Shown here one piece after another: positions 1 through 9,018 of a stretch of 64,000 nt of DNA (positions are counted from its first letter, which is position 1; each line of letters begins with the position of its first letter). Where the stretch lies: positions 1 through 64,000 of the forward strand of contig CAISDA010000088.1 in NCBI GenBank assembly GCA_903884005.1. The letters are read 5' to 3'. This stretch comes from an uncultured Ignavibacteriota bacterium (lineage in GTDB: Bacteria > Bacteroidota > Ignavibacteria > UBA10030 > UBA8401). Made by a program: the position numbers and the translations under genes. The notes below the pieces were generated by a model, which worked only from the letters and a program-made list of their open reading frames with translations, had not been told where the DNA came from and made no database searches.

Positions 1-297
1 AACATATGTACTCGTTGCGATTATGCGAAAAAAACTGAACAGCAAATTATCGCTCTACACAATTCTACAAATATTGAGTGTGTCTTTATTTGAGAAAACC
101 CTTATTTCTCAACTACTTACGGAGATACCACTGCAAATTGAAACTTCATCAGATGATAACCAGTTGTATTTATTCGACTTATAACCGGACACTACTGGAT
201 CAACAGTATGTTCGCCACTGGCTCACTGAATTTGAAAATATTATAGAACGCAAACTCGTTCAGGAATTAGGACGTTTATCAGACGAAATTTCTTAAG
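1..297 (+). other. Unassigned gene debris at left edge
   Basis: Short open stretches in all three forward frames abut one another here. The first frame is open to a stop at 91-93, the second gives a protein-like run ending at a TAA near 182, and the third is open from 78 to a TAA at 294-296. The third run ends with a plausible amphipathic segment (LDQQYVRHWLTEFENIIERK). This pattern suggests a decayed gene with frameshifts, but no family was recognised, and the 5' part lies outside the window. It is followed at once by another truncated gene. Confidence 0.3.
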
Positions 298-414
298 ATG
301 ACAAATTCCATTTTTCAATTAAAGATTATATTGATTGATTCAAAACCAACGATCTGGCGACGGATTCAAATCGATGCAAATACATTGCTGACCGATCTCC
401 ATAAAATCATATGA
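298..414 (+). pseudogene. Truncated pRiA4b ORF-3-like protein stub
   Basis: A 38-codon reading frame starts at ATG 298 and stops at TGA 412-414. It reads MTNSIFQLKIILIDSKPTIW, then RRIQIDANTLLTDLHKII. This closely resembles the first 40 residues of the plasmid pRiA4b ORF-3-like family (PF07929), whose conserved opening has the pattern KPxIWRRI then LxxLHxxI. The family domain is normally well over 150 residues, so the C-terminal three quarters are missing. The sequence after the stop belongs to an unrelated ABC transporter remnant, so a deletion or rearrangement junction lies near 415-480. The family often travels with mobile elements and plasmids. The identification rests on motif recall only. 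Confidence 0.6.
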
Positions 415-480
415 CCTGCCCCCGTTTTATGTGCCAGTACGTAATTTAGTTTTTGCCTCAGGCACTAGCAAACTGAAGCG

Positions 481-1197
481 GTAAAAACACCTCCGGTGCC
501 GGCGGCATTTTTCATCGTCATTATTTTTAATTCGGCCGCGATCTTCGTGTATCTGCAACGCGAAGTACAACTGATGCCGATGCTTGTCGAGATCAACAAA
601 ACAGAGATCAGATTCTTCGAGTCGCTCGCCGATGTTCTGGGGGGATAAAAGAGGTAAAGCTCAGCGAAGGCAGAAGTAACGCCCTTGCCTCTCTCATCCG
701 AGCGATCTCGGAAGAGTTGAAGATCCTCAAGGGGCGGATCGGAGGCAAATATGCCGAAAATATTATTTTCCCACAGGCATCGTACATGATCCTGATGGGA
801 GTTGTCGTTTTCGTTCTGCCGCGGTTTGGCGAAGGCTACCGTGATGTGGTCACCGATCTAACTGTTGCCATTTTCTTCATGTTCGGGCCTGTCAGCAACA
901 TCGTCAGCCTGATGCCCCAGCTGGACAAGGTCCGGATGGCAATGGGCTACATCTACGAATTGGAAGCACAACTCGACCAGTCTGTTGAGCTTCACGACAA
1001 GCAGCCCGGCGACCCGCCTCCAGTCCCGGCAGATTTGAAAGATCTTCTATGAAGTGATCTTGAAAAATTTAAAGAAACAAGGGAAGACCGTCATCGCCGT
1101 CAGTCACGGTGACAGGTACTACAAGTATGCGGATCGTGTCGTGAAGATGGAATACGGCACGGTCGTCCGAGACGATACCCTGAAGGTAAAAAAATGA
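481..1197 (+). pseudogene. Decayed cyclic-peptide-type ABC exporter
   Basis: Three frame-shifted pieces form one eroded gene. The first (about 481-647) encodes a membrane helix and a coupling-helix region reading QLMPMLVEINKTEIRFFESL. At 638-645 a six-G run shifts the frame. The second piece continues with IKEVKLSEGRSNALASLIRA and another membrane segment, and runs to the stop at 1050-1052. The third, in the first frame, ends at TGA 1195-1197 and reads KKQGKTVIAVSHGDRYYKYA, the post-Walker-B H-loop end of an ABC ATPase. Walker A, the signature loop and Walker B are absent between the second and third pieces, so an internal deletion removed the ATPase core. The layout matches SyrD/PvdE/YojI-like exporters with fused membrane and ATPase domains. 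The N-terminal membrane helices are also missing. Confidence 0.65.
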
Positions 1198-1794
1198 TCG
1201 GTTGTGACATCCCTGAAAGCCGAAACGACGAAGGCCTCATAATGCCAGTCTTTGCGTGGATCGGAGTTGCGTGCCCGATCGGACTGATCGGACGGAAAAC
1301 GTTGTTCGGATTCTGGGGCACTTTTGTGCTGCCGATGCTCTTTAGTCCTTTAACACCTCCGAATTCCCATGAGATGAAACGTTATTCACCGAACTGCGCG
1401 CTCAATCTCCTCATCAGCGTCTATCGACCGATCTCGACCAGTCTGGGATACTCGTACAATCTGAGCATGGAGGCGGGTTTGCGGGCGCGAGTAAAATTGA
1501 CGCCGGCCAGCGTGTGGGAATCAACGTTGCCCTCTAAACGATCACCTTCACTGGTGTACCCGCCTCAGCCCGCATCATCTTAAGTGCCAACCATTTTTTG
1601 CCGAAACCGTTCACCGTCGGCCAGCCGTGTGAACTTACTACTCGTGATGAGCCGACGCAGCAATGGTGCGCTGCGTGACAGGCGTGAATTGTTTTTGTAT
1701 ATTTCTATAGGTGGCTGCGACAGAATGAATAGCCTTCTGCGGCCCCATCATCAACATTTGAATACGTACTCCAGGTTCACGAAAGGTATCTGTA
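1198..1794. other. Gene-poor stretch, probable decayed sequence
   Basis: No convincing gene is visible. A frame open from 1194 to 1583 begins with a hydrophobic run (residues about 17-50) that could be the end of a small membrane protein, but it then loses protein-like character and has no good ribosome-binding site. The last 60 bases serve as the leader of the GH3 gene, with GAAAGG about 8 nt before its ATG and an AT-rich TTGTTTTTGTATATTTC segment near 1689-1705 that could be a promoter. Confidence 0.3.
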
Positions 1795-3903
1795 ATGGCC
1801 ATTGCTTTCCGGTTTCTTCGCATCAGTCTCTTCTGTCTCTTCATCATTGAAACAGCACCGGCTCAGGTGCCCGCGTATAAAGACCCAAGCGCCCCCGTTG
1901 CGTTGCGTGTGAGTGATCTTCTCGGCAGAATGACGTTGGACGAGAAGATCGGCCAGATGATACAGGTCGATCATCCCGCCGTCATCAGCAACCCGTCGGA
2001 CGTGACAAAGTACTTCATGGGGTCCGTGCTGAGCGGCGGCGGATCCGATATCGGTGACAATACAACATCCACCTGGGCCGCGCTTCACGATACGATGCAG
2101 GTGTATGCATTGAAAACACGTCTCGGTATTCCGATGATCTACGGCATAGACGCGGTCCACGGGAACAATAATATCGTCGGGGCAACGGTCTTCCCGCACA
2201 ACATCGGCCTTGGCTGCACCCGGGATTCGGCCCTGGTCTATGAGGCCGCGCGAGTGACGGCGGAGGAAGTGGCTGCCACAGGCATTGAATGGACGTTTGC
2301 GCCGTGCATCGCCGTTGCGAGGGATGAACGGTGGGGACGCACCTACGAGGGGTTCGGCGAAACGCCTGAACTCGCGCGCATGATGGGAGCCGCCGCGGTC
2401 CGGGGCTTTCAGGGCGATTCGTTGAACGGACCGACGAGCATCGTGGCGTGCGCTAAACATTTTATCGGCGACGGCGGCACAACGAACGGAGCCAATGCCG
2501 GAAACACCCAGTGCACGGAAGCAGTCCTCCGGGCAATTCATCTCCCGGGCTACAAAGCCGCGATCGATGCCGGCGCGGGATCCATTATGGTGTCGTTCAA
2601 CAGCTGGAATGGAGCGCTGATGTCGGGAAACACATTCCTGCTCACGACGGTCCTGAAAGGAGAACTGGGCTTCAAGGGATTCCTTGTATCGGACTGGGGA
2701 GCCATTGACGCTCTCGGTTCCAACTATACACTGGACGTCGCCGCTTCGATCAACGCCGGCATGGACATGGTGATGCTGCCGACCCGCTACCAGGATTTTC
2801 AGACCTCCATGCGGGCCCTGGTCGGAAGCGGTACCATCTCCGCATCACGTGTCGACGACGCGGTCCGGAGGATCCTGACGGTGAAATTTGCGAAGGGCCT
2901 GTTCGAGAAACCATTCGCGAACAAGGCGCTCCAGGCCGGCGTGGGTTCGGCGGCCCATCGGGCAGTGGCGCGAAAATGTGTCCGGGAATCGATCGTGCTC
3001 CTGAAAAACACGATCGGCGTCCTGCCGCTTGCAAAGCTCGGGAAACGAATTCTTGTGGCCGGGTCGCATGCAAATAATATTGGCAATCAGTGCGGCGGGT
3101 GGACGATCTCCTGGCAGGGACAGAGCGGCGCCATCACACCCGGCACGACGATCCTGCAGGGGATGTTGAACGCGGCACCCGGCGACCAGATCGTGTATTC
3201 GCAGACCGGTGATTTTGCGGACACACATGCAGATTGCTCCGTGGTGATAGTCGGGGAAGTGCCGTACGCCGAAGGTTCAGGCGATAGGTCAGACCTCTCT
3301 CTTGCAGCATCAGATGTTTCGCTGATAGCCAAGATGAAAGGGTACGGCAACCCGGTTGTCGTGATCCTTGTTTCGGGCCGGCCCATGATCATCGGAGGGA
3401 TACTGACCTCCGCCGATGCCATCATGGCTGCGTGGCTCCCCGGAACCGAAGGAGACGGCGTTGCAGATATTCTCTTCGGCGATTACAGTCCGCGGGGGCT
3501 GCTCTCGCATTCCTGGCCGCGCGCGATGGCACAGATTCCCATCAATGTCGGCGATGCCGTCTATGATCCTCTGTACCCGTACGGATATGGGTTGACGTAC
3601 TCGGGCACTGCGGTGAACCCTCGCGAGAATCACATGCCGGACCGGTTCTTGCTTGACCAGAACTACCCGAATCCCTTCAACCCCTCGACGACAATTACAT
3701 TCAGCATCCCGGTCAGATCGTTCGTCACGCTGAAAGTATTTAATACGCTGGGGCGTGAAGTGTCTATGCTTGTGCACGGCGAACTGCAGCCCGGATCATA
3801 TACGAGGGAGATGAACGGCGAATCGCTGCCAAGCGGTGTGTATTTCTATCGGCTGCAGGCGGGAAGTTTCGCCGATACGAAGCGATGTACGATGGTGAAG
3901 TGA
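1795..3903 (+). CDS. GH3 beta-glucosidase with T9SS C-terminal sorting domain
   Basis: This secreted exo-acting glycosidase would release glucose or other beta-linked sugars from oligosaccharides at or outside the outer membrane. Residues 1-23 form a signal peptide ending in AQ. The GH3 N-terminal TIM barrel covers about 30-365 and carries the family motif KHFIGDGG (K221, H222) and SDWGAID with the expected nucleophile D300. The GH3 C-terminal domain covers about 395-600. From about 612 a T9SS sorting domain begins, with NYPNPFNPSTTI at 622 onward, ending in the typical short basic tail. The start ATG has GAAAGG 8 nt upstream. The gene stands alone between pseudogene debris and a convergent gene. 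Substrate specificity cannot be read from the sequence; xylosidase or another beta-glycosidase activity is possible. Confidence 0.9.
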   Translation: MAIAFRFLRISLFCLFIIETAPAQVPAYKDPSAPVALRVSDLLGRMTLDEKIGQMIQVDHPAVISNPSDVTKYFMGSVLSGGGSDIGDNTTSTWAALHDTMQVYALKTRLGIPMIYGIDAVHGNNNIVGATVFPHNIGLGCTRDSALVYEAARVTAEEVAATGIEWTFAPCIAVARDERWGRTYEGFGETPELARMMGAAAVRGFQGDSLNGPTSIVACAKHFIGDGGTTNGANAGNTQCTEAVLRAIHLPGYKAAIDAGAGSIMVSFNSWNGALMSGNTFLLTTVLKGELGFKGFLVSDWGAIDALGSNYTLDVAASINAGMDMVMLPTRYQDFQTSMRALVGSGTISASRVDDAVRRILTVKFAKGLFEKPFANKALQAGVGSAAHRAVARKCVRESIVLLKNTIGVLPLAKLGKRILVAGSHANNIGNQCGGWTISWQGQSGAITPGTTILQGMLNAAPGDQIVYSQTGDFADTHADCSVVIVGEVPYAEGSGDRSDLSLAASDVSLIAKMKGYGNPVVVILVSGRPMIIGGILTSADAIMAAWLPGTEGDGVADILFGDYSPRGLLSHSWPRAMAQIPINVGDAVYDPLYPYGYGLTYSGTAVNPRENHMPDRFLLDQNYPNPFNPSTTITFSIPVRSFVTLKVFNTLGREVSMLVHGELQPGSYTREMNGESLPSGVYFYRLQAGSFADTKRCTMVK

Positions 3904-3927
3904 CTCATAAGCAATTCACAAAAACAT

Positions 3928-3972
3928 GCACCGCTTCGCTCGAGCGGGCGAGATACCATCTCGCCCTACATG
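3928..3972. repeat. GGGCGAG palindromic repeat, copy 1
   Basis: Hairpin GGGCGAGAT / ATCTCGCCC at 3946-3966, followed by TACA and preceded by an ACCGCTTCGCTCGAGC arm. It lies between two convergent genes, where it may also help end transcription. It belongs to the nine-copy family described in the findings. Confidence 0.75.
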
Positions 3973-3995
3973 CGCACTGACCGTACGCTTGTGTG

Positions 3996-4616
3996 TCAGC
4001 GCTTAAAATAGATAAATCCCAGGACGACAGCCGTTATACCGAGCACACCGATGATCATCAGTGACATTCTCATCACGGCAATGATTCGCGCATTAATTTT
4101 GTGCTGCAATTGCGCAATACTGTCGACAGTACTTTCGAGTGATTTAACATTTGTTTCCATCTGCGGAATTCGCTCTTCCAACATCTGAATTCGGCTTTCC
4201 ATCGCCTCATACTGCCGCGCATTTTTCTCATCGAACGAATGTACCACTTCGCCCATTGTGTTCACTTTGTTGTCAATCGCGGTATACCGTTCCTGATATT
4301 GCTCTTCAGCAGCATTGAGCGCAGTCGCAATAGCCTTGGTTTGGACGCCGAACGTCTCATTCACAGACAGAAGGACGCTTTGCAATTGAGTGATCGTATG
4401 ATCGATAGAGTGCGATACAGTATCAATCAAAACAACTTTGTCATCGAGAAGCCGGATCTGTTTTTGGTTTTTATCCAGCTCCTTCCGCACGCCCGCCTTG
4501 AAAGTTTTCATATCATCGGCGATCGGCGCAATACTTAGCTTTGTTGCCCGGGCACGTTTGAGAACGCTCACTGACTTTCGGCTTTCATTCTTTTTGGTCT
4601 TGATGCTTGTTTTCAT
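3996..4616 (-). CDS. Coiled-coil protein with C-terminal membrane anchor
   Basis: I do not recognise a named family. The 206-residue product starts with a Lys/Arg-rich segment (1-30). A long helical, heptad-like region follows (about 45-175), rich in Glu, Gln and Lys, with little Pro or Gly. A single membrane helix near the end (about 182-203, MSLMIIGVLGITAVVLGFIY) is followed by a short basic tail. This suggests a cytoplasmic coiled coil tethered to the inner membrane by its C-terminus. A TTG codon three residues upstream is an alternative start; the ATG at 4616 was preferred. It is convergent with the GH3 gene, and no partner is evident nearby. Confidence 0.65.
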   Translation of the reverse strand: MKTSIKTKKNESRKSVSVLKRARATKLSIAPIADDMKTFKAGVRKELDKNQKQIRLLDDKVVLIDTVSHSIDHTITQLQSVLLSVNETFGVQTKAIATALNAAEEQYQERYTAIDNKVNTMGEVVHSFDEKNARQYEAMESRIQMLEERIPQMETNVKSLESTVDSIAQLQHKINARIIAVMRMSLMIIGVLGITAVVLGFIYFKR

Positions 4617-4853
4617 AATGATCAATTGGTTGTCGTCATTCTCTTTGGGAACACTCGTCCCCCGGCACCGCCCGATACAAAACCGTTAGCATGACTACTA
4701 TGGTAATTATTTTTAATGGAAAGTGCAATTCATCGGGGCAGTCGTGCTATGTCACAGATGGATGAAGAAGGCGCGGAGGTTGCAAGTTGCCTTTTCAGTT
4801 AAAATTTTACTAGTTAGAGTAAGTGAGTTATTTATTTATTCGAGGACGATCAC

Positions 4854-5018
4854 ATGACGTATGATGAAAAGCGGGCTGTTCTGGGCGAACAATTAGACAA
4901 CATCTTGTCGCGGCTCATTGTTTACAGCAAAGAAGACAATACACGGCAAATCAATCAATGTAAAATCGAGGCGAAGAGGTTATTGATGGAGATCGAAACG
5001 TTCATTTCAGACCTATAG
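4854..5018 (+). CDS. Small 54-residue hypothetical protein
   Basis: The reading frame runs from ATG 4854 to TAG 5016-5018 and has a GAGG sequence about 8 nt before the start. The product is helical and charged. It opens MTYDEKRAVLGEQLDNILSR and ends with a Lys/Glu helix, with no signal peptide or membrane segment. It sits alone between the coiled-coil gene and the hybrid kinase, preceded by an AT-rich stretch at 4793-4840 that could be its promoter. No homologue was recognised. Codon use and the ribosome-binding site support expression, but the short length leaves doubt. Confidence 0.45.
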   Translation: MTYDEKRAVLGEQLDNILSRLIVYSKEDNTRQINQCKIEAKRLLMEIETFISDL

Positions 5019-5036
5019 AAATAGAAATTCAAAAGC

Positions 5037-5090
5037 AATGCATACCGCTTCGCGGTGCGGGCGAGCCAACAGCTCGCCCCTGCAACGCAC
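5037..5090. repeat. GGGCGAG palindromic repeat, copy 2
   Basis: Two nested hairpins: ACCGCTTCGCGGTG and GGGCGAGCCAACAGCTCGCCC, ending CTGCAACGC. It is located between the 54-codon ORF and the 3' end of the hybrid kinase gene, in a convergent gap. Confidence 0.75.
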
Positions 5091-5133
5091 ATTTTTACGT
5101 TCGTTCCCCGGCACTATCGGCCAATTGGCATGG

Positions 5134-7437
5134 CTACTCGACACCTTCCAACACGCGCTGCACAATGGAGAGCAGCGTCTGCAGACGGTACGGTTTTTGA
5201 ATAAATCCGGACACTTCAGCAGCGCCAATTTTTCTAGTGACTTCTTCCTGCGAATACCCCGACGTAATGATGATCTTAACGCCGGGATCGATCGCCCTCA
5301 GCGCGTCCACGACTTCTTTTCCCGACATTTCCGGCATCGTCAGATCGAGCAGCACCGCTCCGATGTCCGACCGGCGTTGTTTATAGAGTTCTATTCCCCG
5401 CAGTGGATTCAGTTCGACCAGCGTTTGATAATTTTCTGTCTCCAACATTTCCACGGCCATGCCGGCAATATTCGGTTCGTCGTCGATCACAAGAATTGTT
5501 GCGGCCATTGTCTGCGTTCGGATGCCGATGGCCGCCGATACTTGGACTGGAGCCGGCGCCGCGACGCTTGGCAGAACAATGCGGAATGTTGTTCCCCCGC
5601 CTTCCGTACTTTCAACGGCGATGCCGCCTTTGTGTCCCTGCACGATCCCGAGCATCGCAGAGAGCCCTAAGCCACGTCCCGTAAATTTCGTCGTAAAGAA
5701 CGGGTCGAAGATCTTCACGAGCGTTTCCTGGCTCATCTCTATGCCGCTGTCGGTGACTTCAAGAGACGCATACGAACCTTCATGCATCGTGGTGTGAGCG
5801 ATGCGGCTATAGCGTGCAAGCTCCTCGGTTCCCAATGTGACAGCAGACAAAGTGATGGAAACGACTCCCCTCTTTTCTCCGACCGCCTCTCCGCCGTTGA
5901 TGATCAGATTCATGATGATCTGTTCGATCTGCGACGGGTCTCCATTCACATAGACGGGAGTCGAGGGAAGGTGCGTGGTCAGTGTCACGTTCTTGGGCAG
6001 CGACACGTTGAACAACCCCACATGTTCGGAGACCATCGCGGCAAGATCCATCGTGCAGATGTGGAATTTTCCTTTGCCGGAATATGCGAGCATTTGCTGC
6101 GTCAATTTTGCCGCACGCTCCATGGCCGTTAATGCTTTCTCCATATTTTTTATGGCGGGATGGTGAACAGGCAAATGCCCCTGGGCAAGCGAGATATTCC
6201 CCATCATACTGCCGAGCAGGTTGTTGAAATCGTGGGCGATGCCGCCGCTGAGTATGCCGATGCTCTCCCTCCGCTGCATATCGCGGAGCAGTTGTTCCGT
6301 CGCTTTGAACTCCGTGATATCGCGAAAGACTCCGTAGGTTCCTGCGAAGCCGTTTTCTTTGTCGATCTGCGGAACGGCTGTAACGATAATATTCCGTTTG
6401 CCGCCGTCCGGCCGGATGATCTCGAGCTCGTACACGCTTTTATTTCCCTGGATCCGCAGCGCTGTCTCGTTTTGAACAAGCGCGTATTGCTCGTCGGTAA
6501 CAAACTGATCGAGACTCTTTCCCACTAACCCGCAGCCAAAGATCTCTTCGGCGGCGGTATTGGCAAAGACAAAGCGCTCCTCGGCATTGACAAAACCGAT
6601 CCCTTCGCCGATGTTCTCAATGATGGTGCGGTAGCGCTCCTCACTCTTACGCAGCGCCTCTTCACCCGCCTTGCGCTCGGTGACATCGCGAAAGGACCAT
6701 GTTCGTCCTGCCGGCTCGCCCGCAACAAGCATCGGTTTCGAATTGCGTTCAAAGACGCGTCCATCTTTGAAATACACCAAATCGAAGCTTTCCGCTCTCG
6801 GCTCCAGGTAGAGCTGCTCGACCTTGGCAAGAAACGCCTCGGGATCGGAGAGCTGAACGAGAATATATCTCAGCAGCCTGTCATCCTCGCCCCTGGCGAT
6901 GATCGCATTCGGGATGCGCCACATGTCTATAAATCTACCGTTCACTTTCAGGACACTCCCGTCCGCGCCGACCACGAGAATGCCGTTATCGGTCGATTCA
7001 AGAATTGTTTGCAGAAGCGCGATGGAACTCTTCAGCGCTTCTTCCGCCCGCTTTCGTTCGGTCACGTCCCGCAAGACTCCTTCGTTATAGAGTACGCCGC
7101 CTTCCTCGTCGAGCACCTGCCGTCCATGATCTTCGACCCAGACCTCAGAGCCGTCCTTCTTCCGAAGACGATAAACTGCCGTCTTGTGCTTCGTTTCTTC
7201 AAATGCGGCATTTTCGCGTTCTACCGGCGTGAAATACAGATCTGCAATAATATCGATCGCAAGGAGTTCTTCTTTGCTGTCGTATCCGAGAATTTCGACC
7301 AGGGCCTGATTGACTTCGATGAATTTCCCCTCGCGGCTGCTTCTATACAGCCCGTCGGGCATTGTTTCAATTAACAGGCGGTATCGCGCTTCGCTTTCGT
7401 GCAGGGCCTTTATGGTTTTCTGTTCTTGTGCTTTCAT
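5134..7437 (-). CDS. Hybrid sensor histidine kinase, three PAS domains and receiver
   Basis: A soluble multi-sensor kinase of 767 residues. Three PAS/PAC modules occupy about 15-130, 140-258 and 265-385; the first two are closed by DVTERK boundaries and the third by a matching DITEFK. The dimerisation domain carries the phospho-accepting H402 in GGIAHDFNNLL. A HATPase domain follows (about 440-625), with an N-box and glycine boxes (GRGLGLSAMLGI). The C-terminal receiver (about 645-765) has DDE at its start and phospho-acceptor D698 in LLDLTMP. There are no membrane segments or signal peptide, so it senses a cytoplasmic signal, possibly redox or a small ligand via PAS. It is an orphan with no output regulator next to it. 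It diverges from the DUF6526 gene. Confidence 0.92.
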   Translation of the reverse strand: MKAQEQKTIKALHESEARYRLLIETMPDGLYRSSREGKFIEVNQALVEILGYDSKEELLAIDIIADLYFTPVERENAAFEETKHKTAVYRLRKKDGSEVWVEDHGRQVLDEEGGVLYNEGVLRDVTERKRAEEALKSSIALLQTILESTDNGILVVGADGSVLKVNGRFIDMWRIPNAIIARGEDDRLLRYILVQLSDPEAFLAKVEQLYLEPRAESFDLVYFKDGRVFERNSKPMLVAGEPAGRTWSFRDVTERKAGEEALRKSEERYRTIIENIGEGIGFVNAEERFVFANTAAEEIFGCGLVGKSLDQFVTDEQYALVQNETALRIQGNKSVYELEIIRPDGGKRNIIVTAVPQIDKENGFAGTYGVFRDITEFKATEQLLRDMQRRESIGILSGGIAHDFNNLLGSMMGNISLAQGHLPVHHPAIKNMEKALTAMERAAKLTQQMLAYSGKGKFHICTMDLAAMVSEHVGLFNVSLPKNVTLTTHLPSTPVYVNGDPSQIEQIIMNLIINGGEAVGEKRGVVSITLSAVTLGTEELARYSRIAHTTMHEGSYASLEVTDSGIEMSQETLVKIFDPFFTTKFTGRGLGLSAMLGIVQGHKGGIAVESTEGGGTTFRIVLPSVAAPAPVQVSAAIGIRTQTMAATILVIDDEPNIAGMAVEMLETENYQTLVELNPLRGIELYKQRRSDIGAVLLDLTMPEMSGKEVVDALRAIDPGVKIIITSGYSQEEVTRKIGAAEVSGFIQKPYRLQTLLSIVQRVLEGVE

Positions 7438-7666
7438 GAGACACCGATCGGAAAAATATACATCACGCTGCTTTAGCTACTGCGTATAGATGAATTTATG
7501 ACAAAAACGCACTACATGCAATGCGACCACAGGGCAGCTTTTTCACATGCTGCTTTTTCACACATTGTTTGTATGACGATGCAATCGCGACAGGCGCCAC
7601 ACAGCGGCGGTGTATGAAATATTTTTGCATCTATCGTCTTTTCTTCATACCATTGACGATGAACAC

Positions 7667-8143
7667 ATGACAGCTATTTCTCACCGGTTCCACGAAAGGA
7701 CAATACCATTGGAAACTCAAAATTTCGCCAACCACCGCCGATACGTACCGATGTATCACGGTGTACTCACCTTCTTGCTGTTCGTCACGTTCATCGGATC
7801 CCTGGTCAATGTGTACCTCTCCTTCGGCGACCATGCGCGCATCTACAGCGCGTCCTTAATTACCACACTCACGTTCTGCGGAATTATCCAATTCTGGTAC
7901 GGCAGAGCGTTTGCAACAAAAGCGCAGGACCGGGCGATACACGCGGAAGAAAATCTTCGCCACTTTGCGATGACAGGCGCACTGCTTGATTCGAAATTGA
8001 CGATCGGGCAGGTCGTTGCGCTCCGGTTCGCATCTGATGAGGAATTTTTAGCGCTTGCGAAGAGGGCTGTTGCAGAGAACATGTCGCGGGATGACATCAA
8101 AAAAGCGATACAATCGTGGCGTGCGGATTACGATCGGGTGTGA
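7667..8143 (+). CDS. DUF6526 family membrane protein
   Basis: The 158-residue protein matches the recalled DUF6526 pattern: an N-terminal QNFANHRRYVP motif, two membrane helices (about 33-55 and 62-82), and a C-terminal helical region containing LRHFAMTG, LTIGQVVALRFASDEEFLAL and a closing DDIKKAIQSWRADYDRV. Function is unknown in the family. The ATG at 7667 was chosen because it places the conserved QNFANH close to the N-terminus; a GTG at 7610 would add 19 residues. It diverges from the hybrid kinase and converges on the DUF4249 gene, from which it is separated by only 16 nt. Confidence 0.8.
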   Translation: MTAISHRFHERTIPLETQNFANHRRYVPMYHGVLTFLLFVTFIGSLVNVYLSFGDHARIYSASLITTLTFCGIIQFWYGRAFATKAQDRAIHAEENLRHFAMTGALLDSKLTIGQVVALRFASDEEFLALAKRAVAENMSRDDIKKAIQSWRADYDRV

Positions 8144-8159
8144 CCCATACGCTCGTGCT

Positions 8160-9011
8160 TTATTTGAGTATTATTTTCCGTGAGTCGTAGGCATAGGCGG
8201 CAAAATATCCCAACGATCCGTTCGTGAGATTCGTGTTGGGATTTGCGGGCGACAGGGCTGTCGCGCTCTGGTCGGACGACCGTATCGCCTGCAGCGTCCT
8301 ATAATAGTCGTATGTCGCCTGGTCGATCGACAGCAGGTCGACAGTGATGGTATCGCCGACGTTGACGGTTCCCCGGTCTCCGTTGTGTATGCGCACACCT
8401 ATTCGTTCCGTGATTTCGGTACCATTGGCGAGTTTGTCGGTATAGAGGAAATTTCTCGCCCCGTTAATCGAATCGGGGGGCAGGGAATTCACACGCGGGC
8501 GTATCCTGTAGAAGTTGCCGCTTTCCGCCGGATCCTTAAACATCACATAGATGTCGTACCCGATCCCGCCGTTGCGCTCCTGCACTTGTATCGAGTATAA
8601 CGAGTCGATCAGCACCTTATTCGGCATATACGATACCGCGCTATAGGCAATGCCTTCCGAAAGCACGTTGAGCGTATAGCGCTTGCCGGTGACGCCTTTC
8701 AGTGTCGGAGATTGATATGTTCCATTCCACGCTTCTTTCAATGTGTCGCTTTTCCCAAGGTCATCCGTGATCGTCACGATCGCATGCGACACGGGCGGCA
8801 CGTTAATGGAGGATGAAAAATACGTGCCCGTTTTGCTGATGACCACGGTCGCGGTGTCGTGCTGGTCCGTGATATTCCCTTCGATCACCATGTGCGGAGC
8901 GGCGGCGTTCAGGTCAATCGATACGATCTTTTGGCAGGACGACAGCGTACACAGAAGCACCGTCAATACCAGCATCGTGTGCATGCGCAGAGAAGACATT
9001 GGTGTTTTCAT
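8160..9011 (-). CDS. DUF4249 outer-membrane lipoprotein
   Basis: The 283-residue lipoprotein has a signal peptide and lipobox (LSSC, near residue 22), then a beta-rich DUF4249 domain with a typical early segment (VIEGNITDQHDTATVVISKT) and a YxPNK motif. DUF4249 proteins are usual downstream partners of TonB-dependent receptors in Bacteroidota, probably acting as surface-exposed substrate-binding or accessory lipoproteins. The TonB receptor gene ends 7 nt upstream on the same strand, so the two are co-transcribed. The frame is open further upstream inside the receptor gene, but the lipoprotein signal only makes sense from ATG 9011. The transported ligand cannot be deduced. Confidence 0.88.
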   Translation of the reverse strand: MKTPMSSLRMHTMLVLTVLLCTLSSCQKIVSIDLNAAAPHMVIEGNITDQHDTATVVISKTGTYFSSSINVPPVSHAIVTITDDLGKSDTLKEAWNGTYQSPTLKGVTGKRYTLNVLSEGIAYSAVSYMPNKVLIDSLYSIQVQERNGGIGYDIYVMFKDPAESGNFYRIRPRVNSLPPDSINGARNFLYTDKLANGTEITERIGVRIHNGDRGTVNVGDTITVDLLSIDQATYDYYRTLQAIRSSDQSATALSPANPNTNLTNGSLGYFAAYAYDSRKIILK

Positions 9012-9018
9012 TGTGGTA

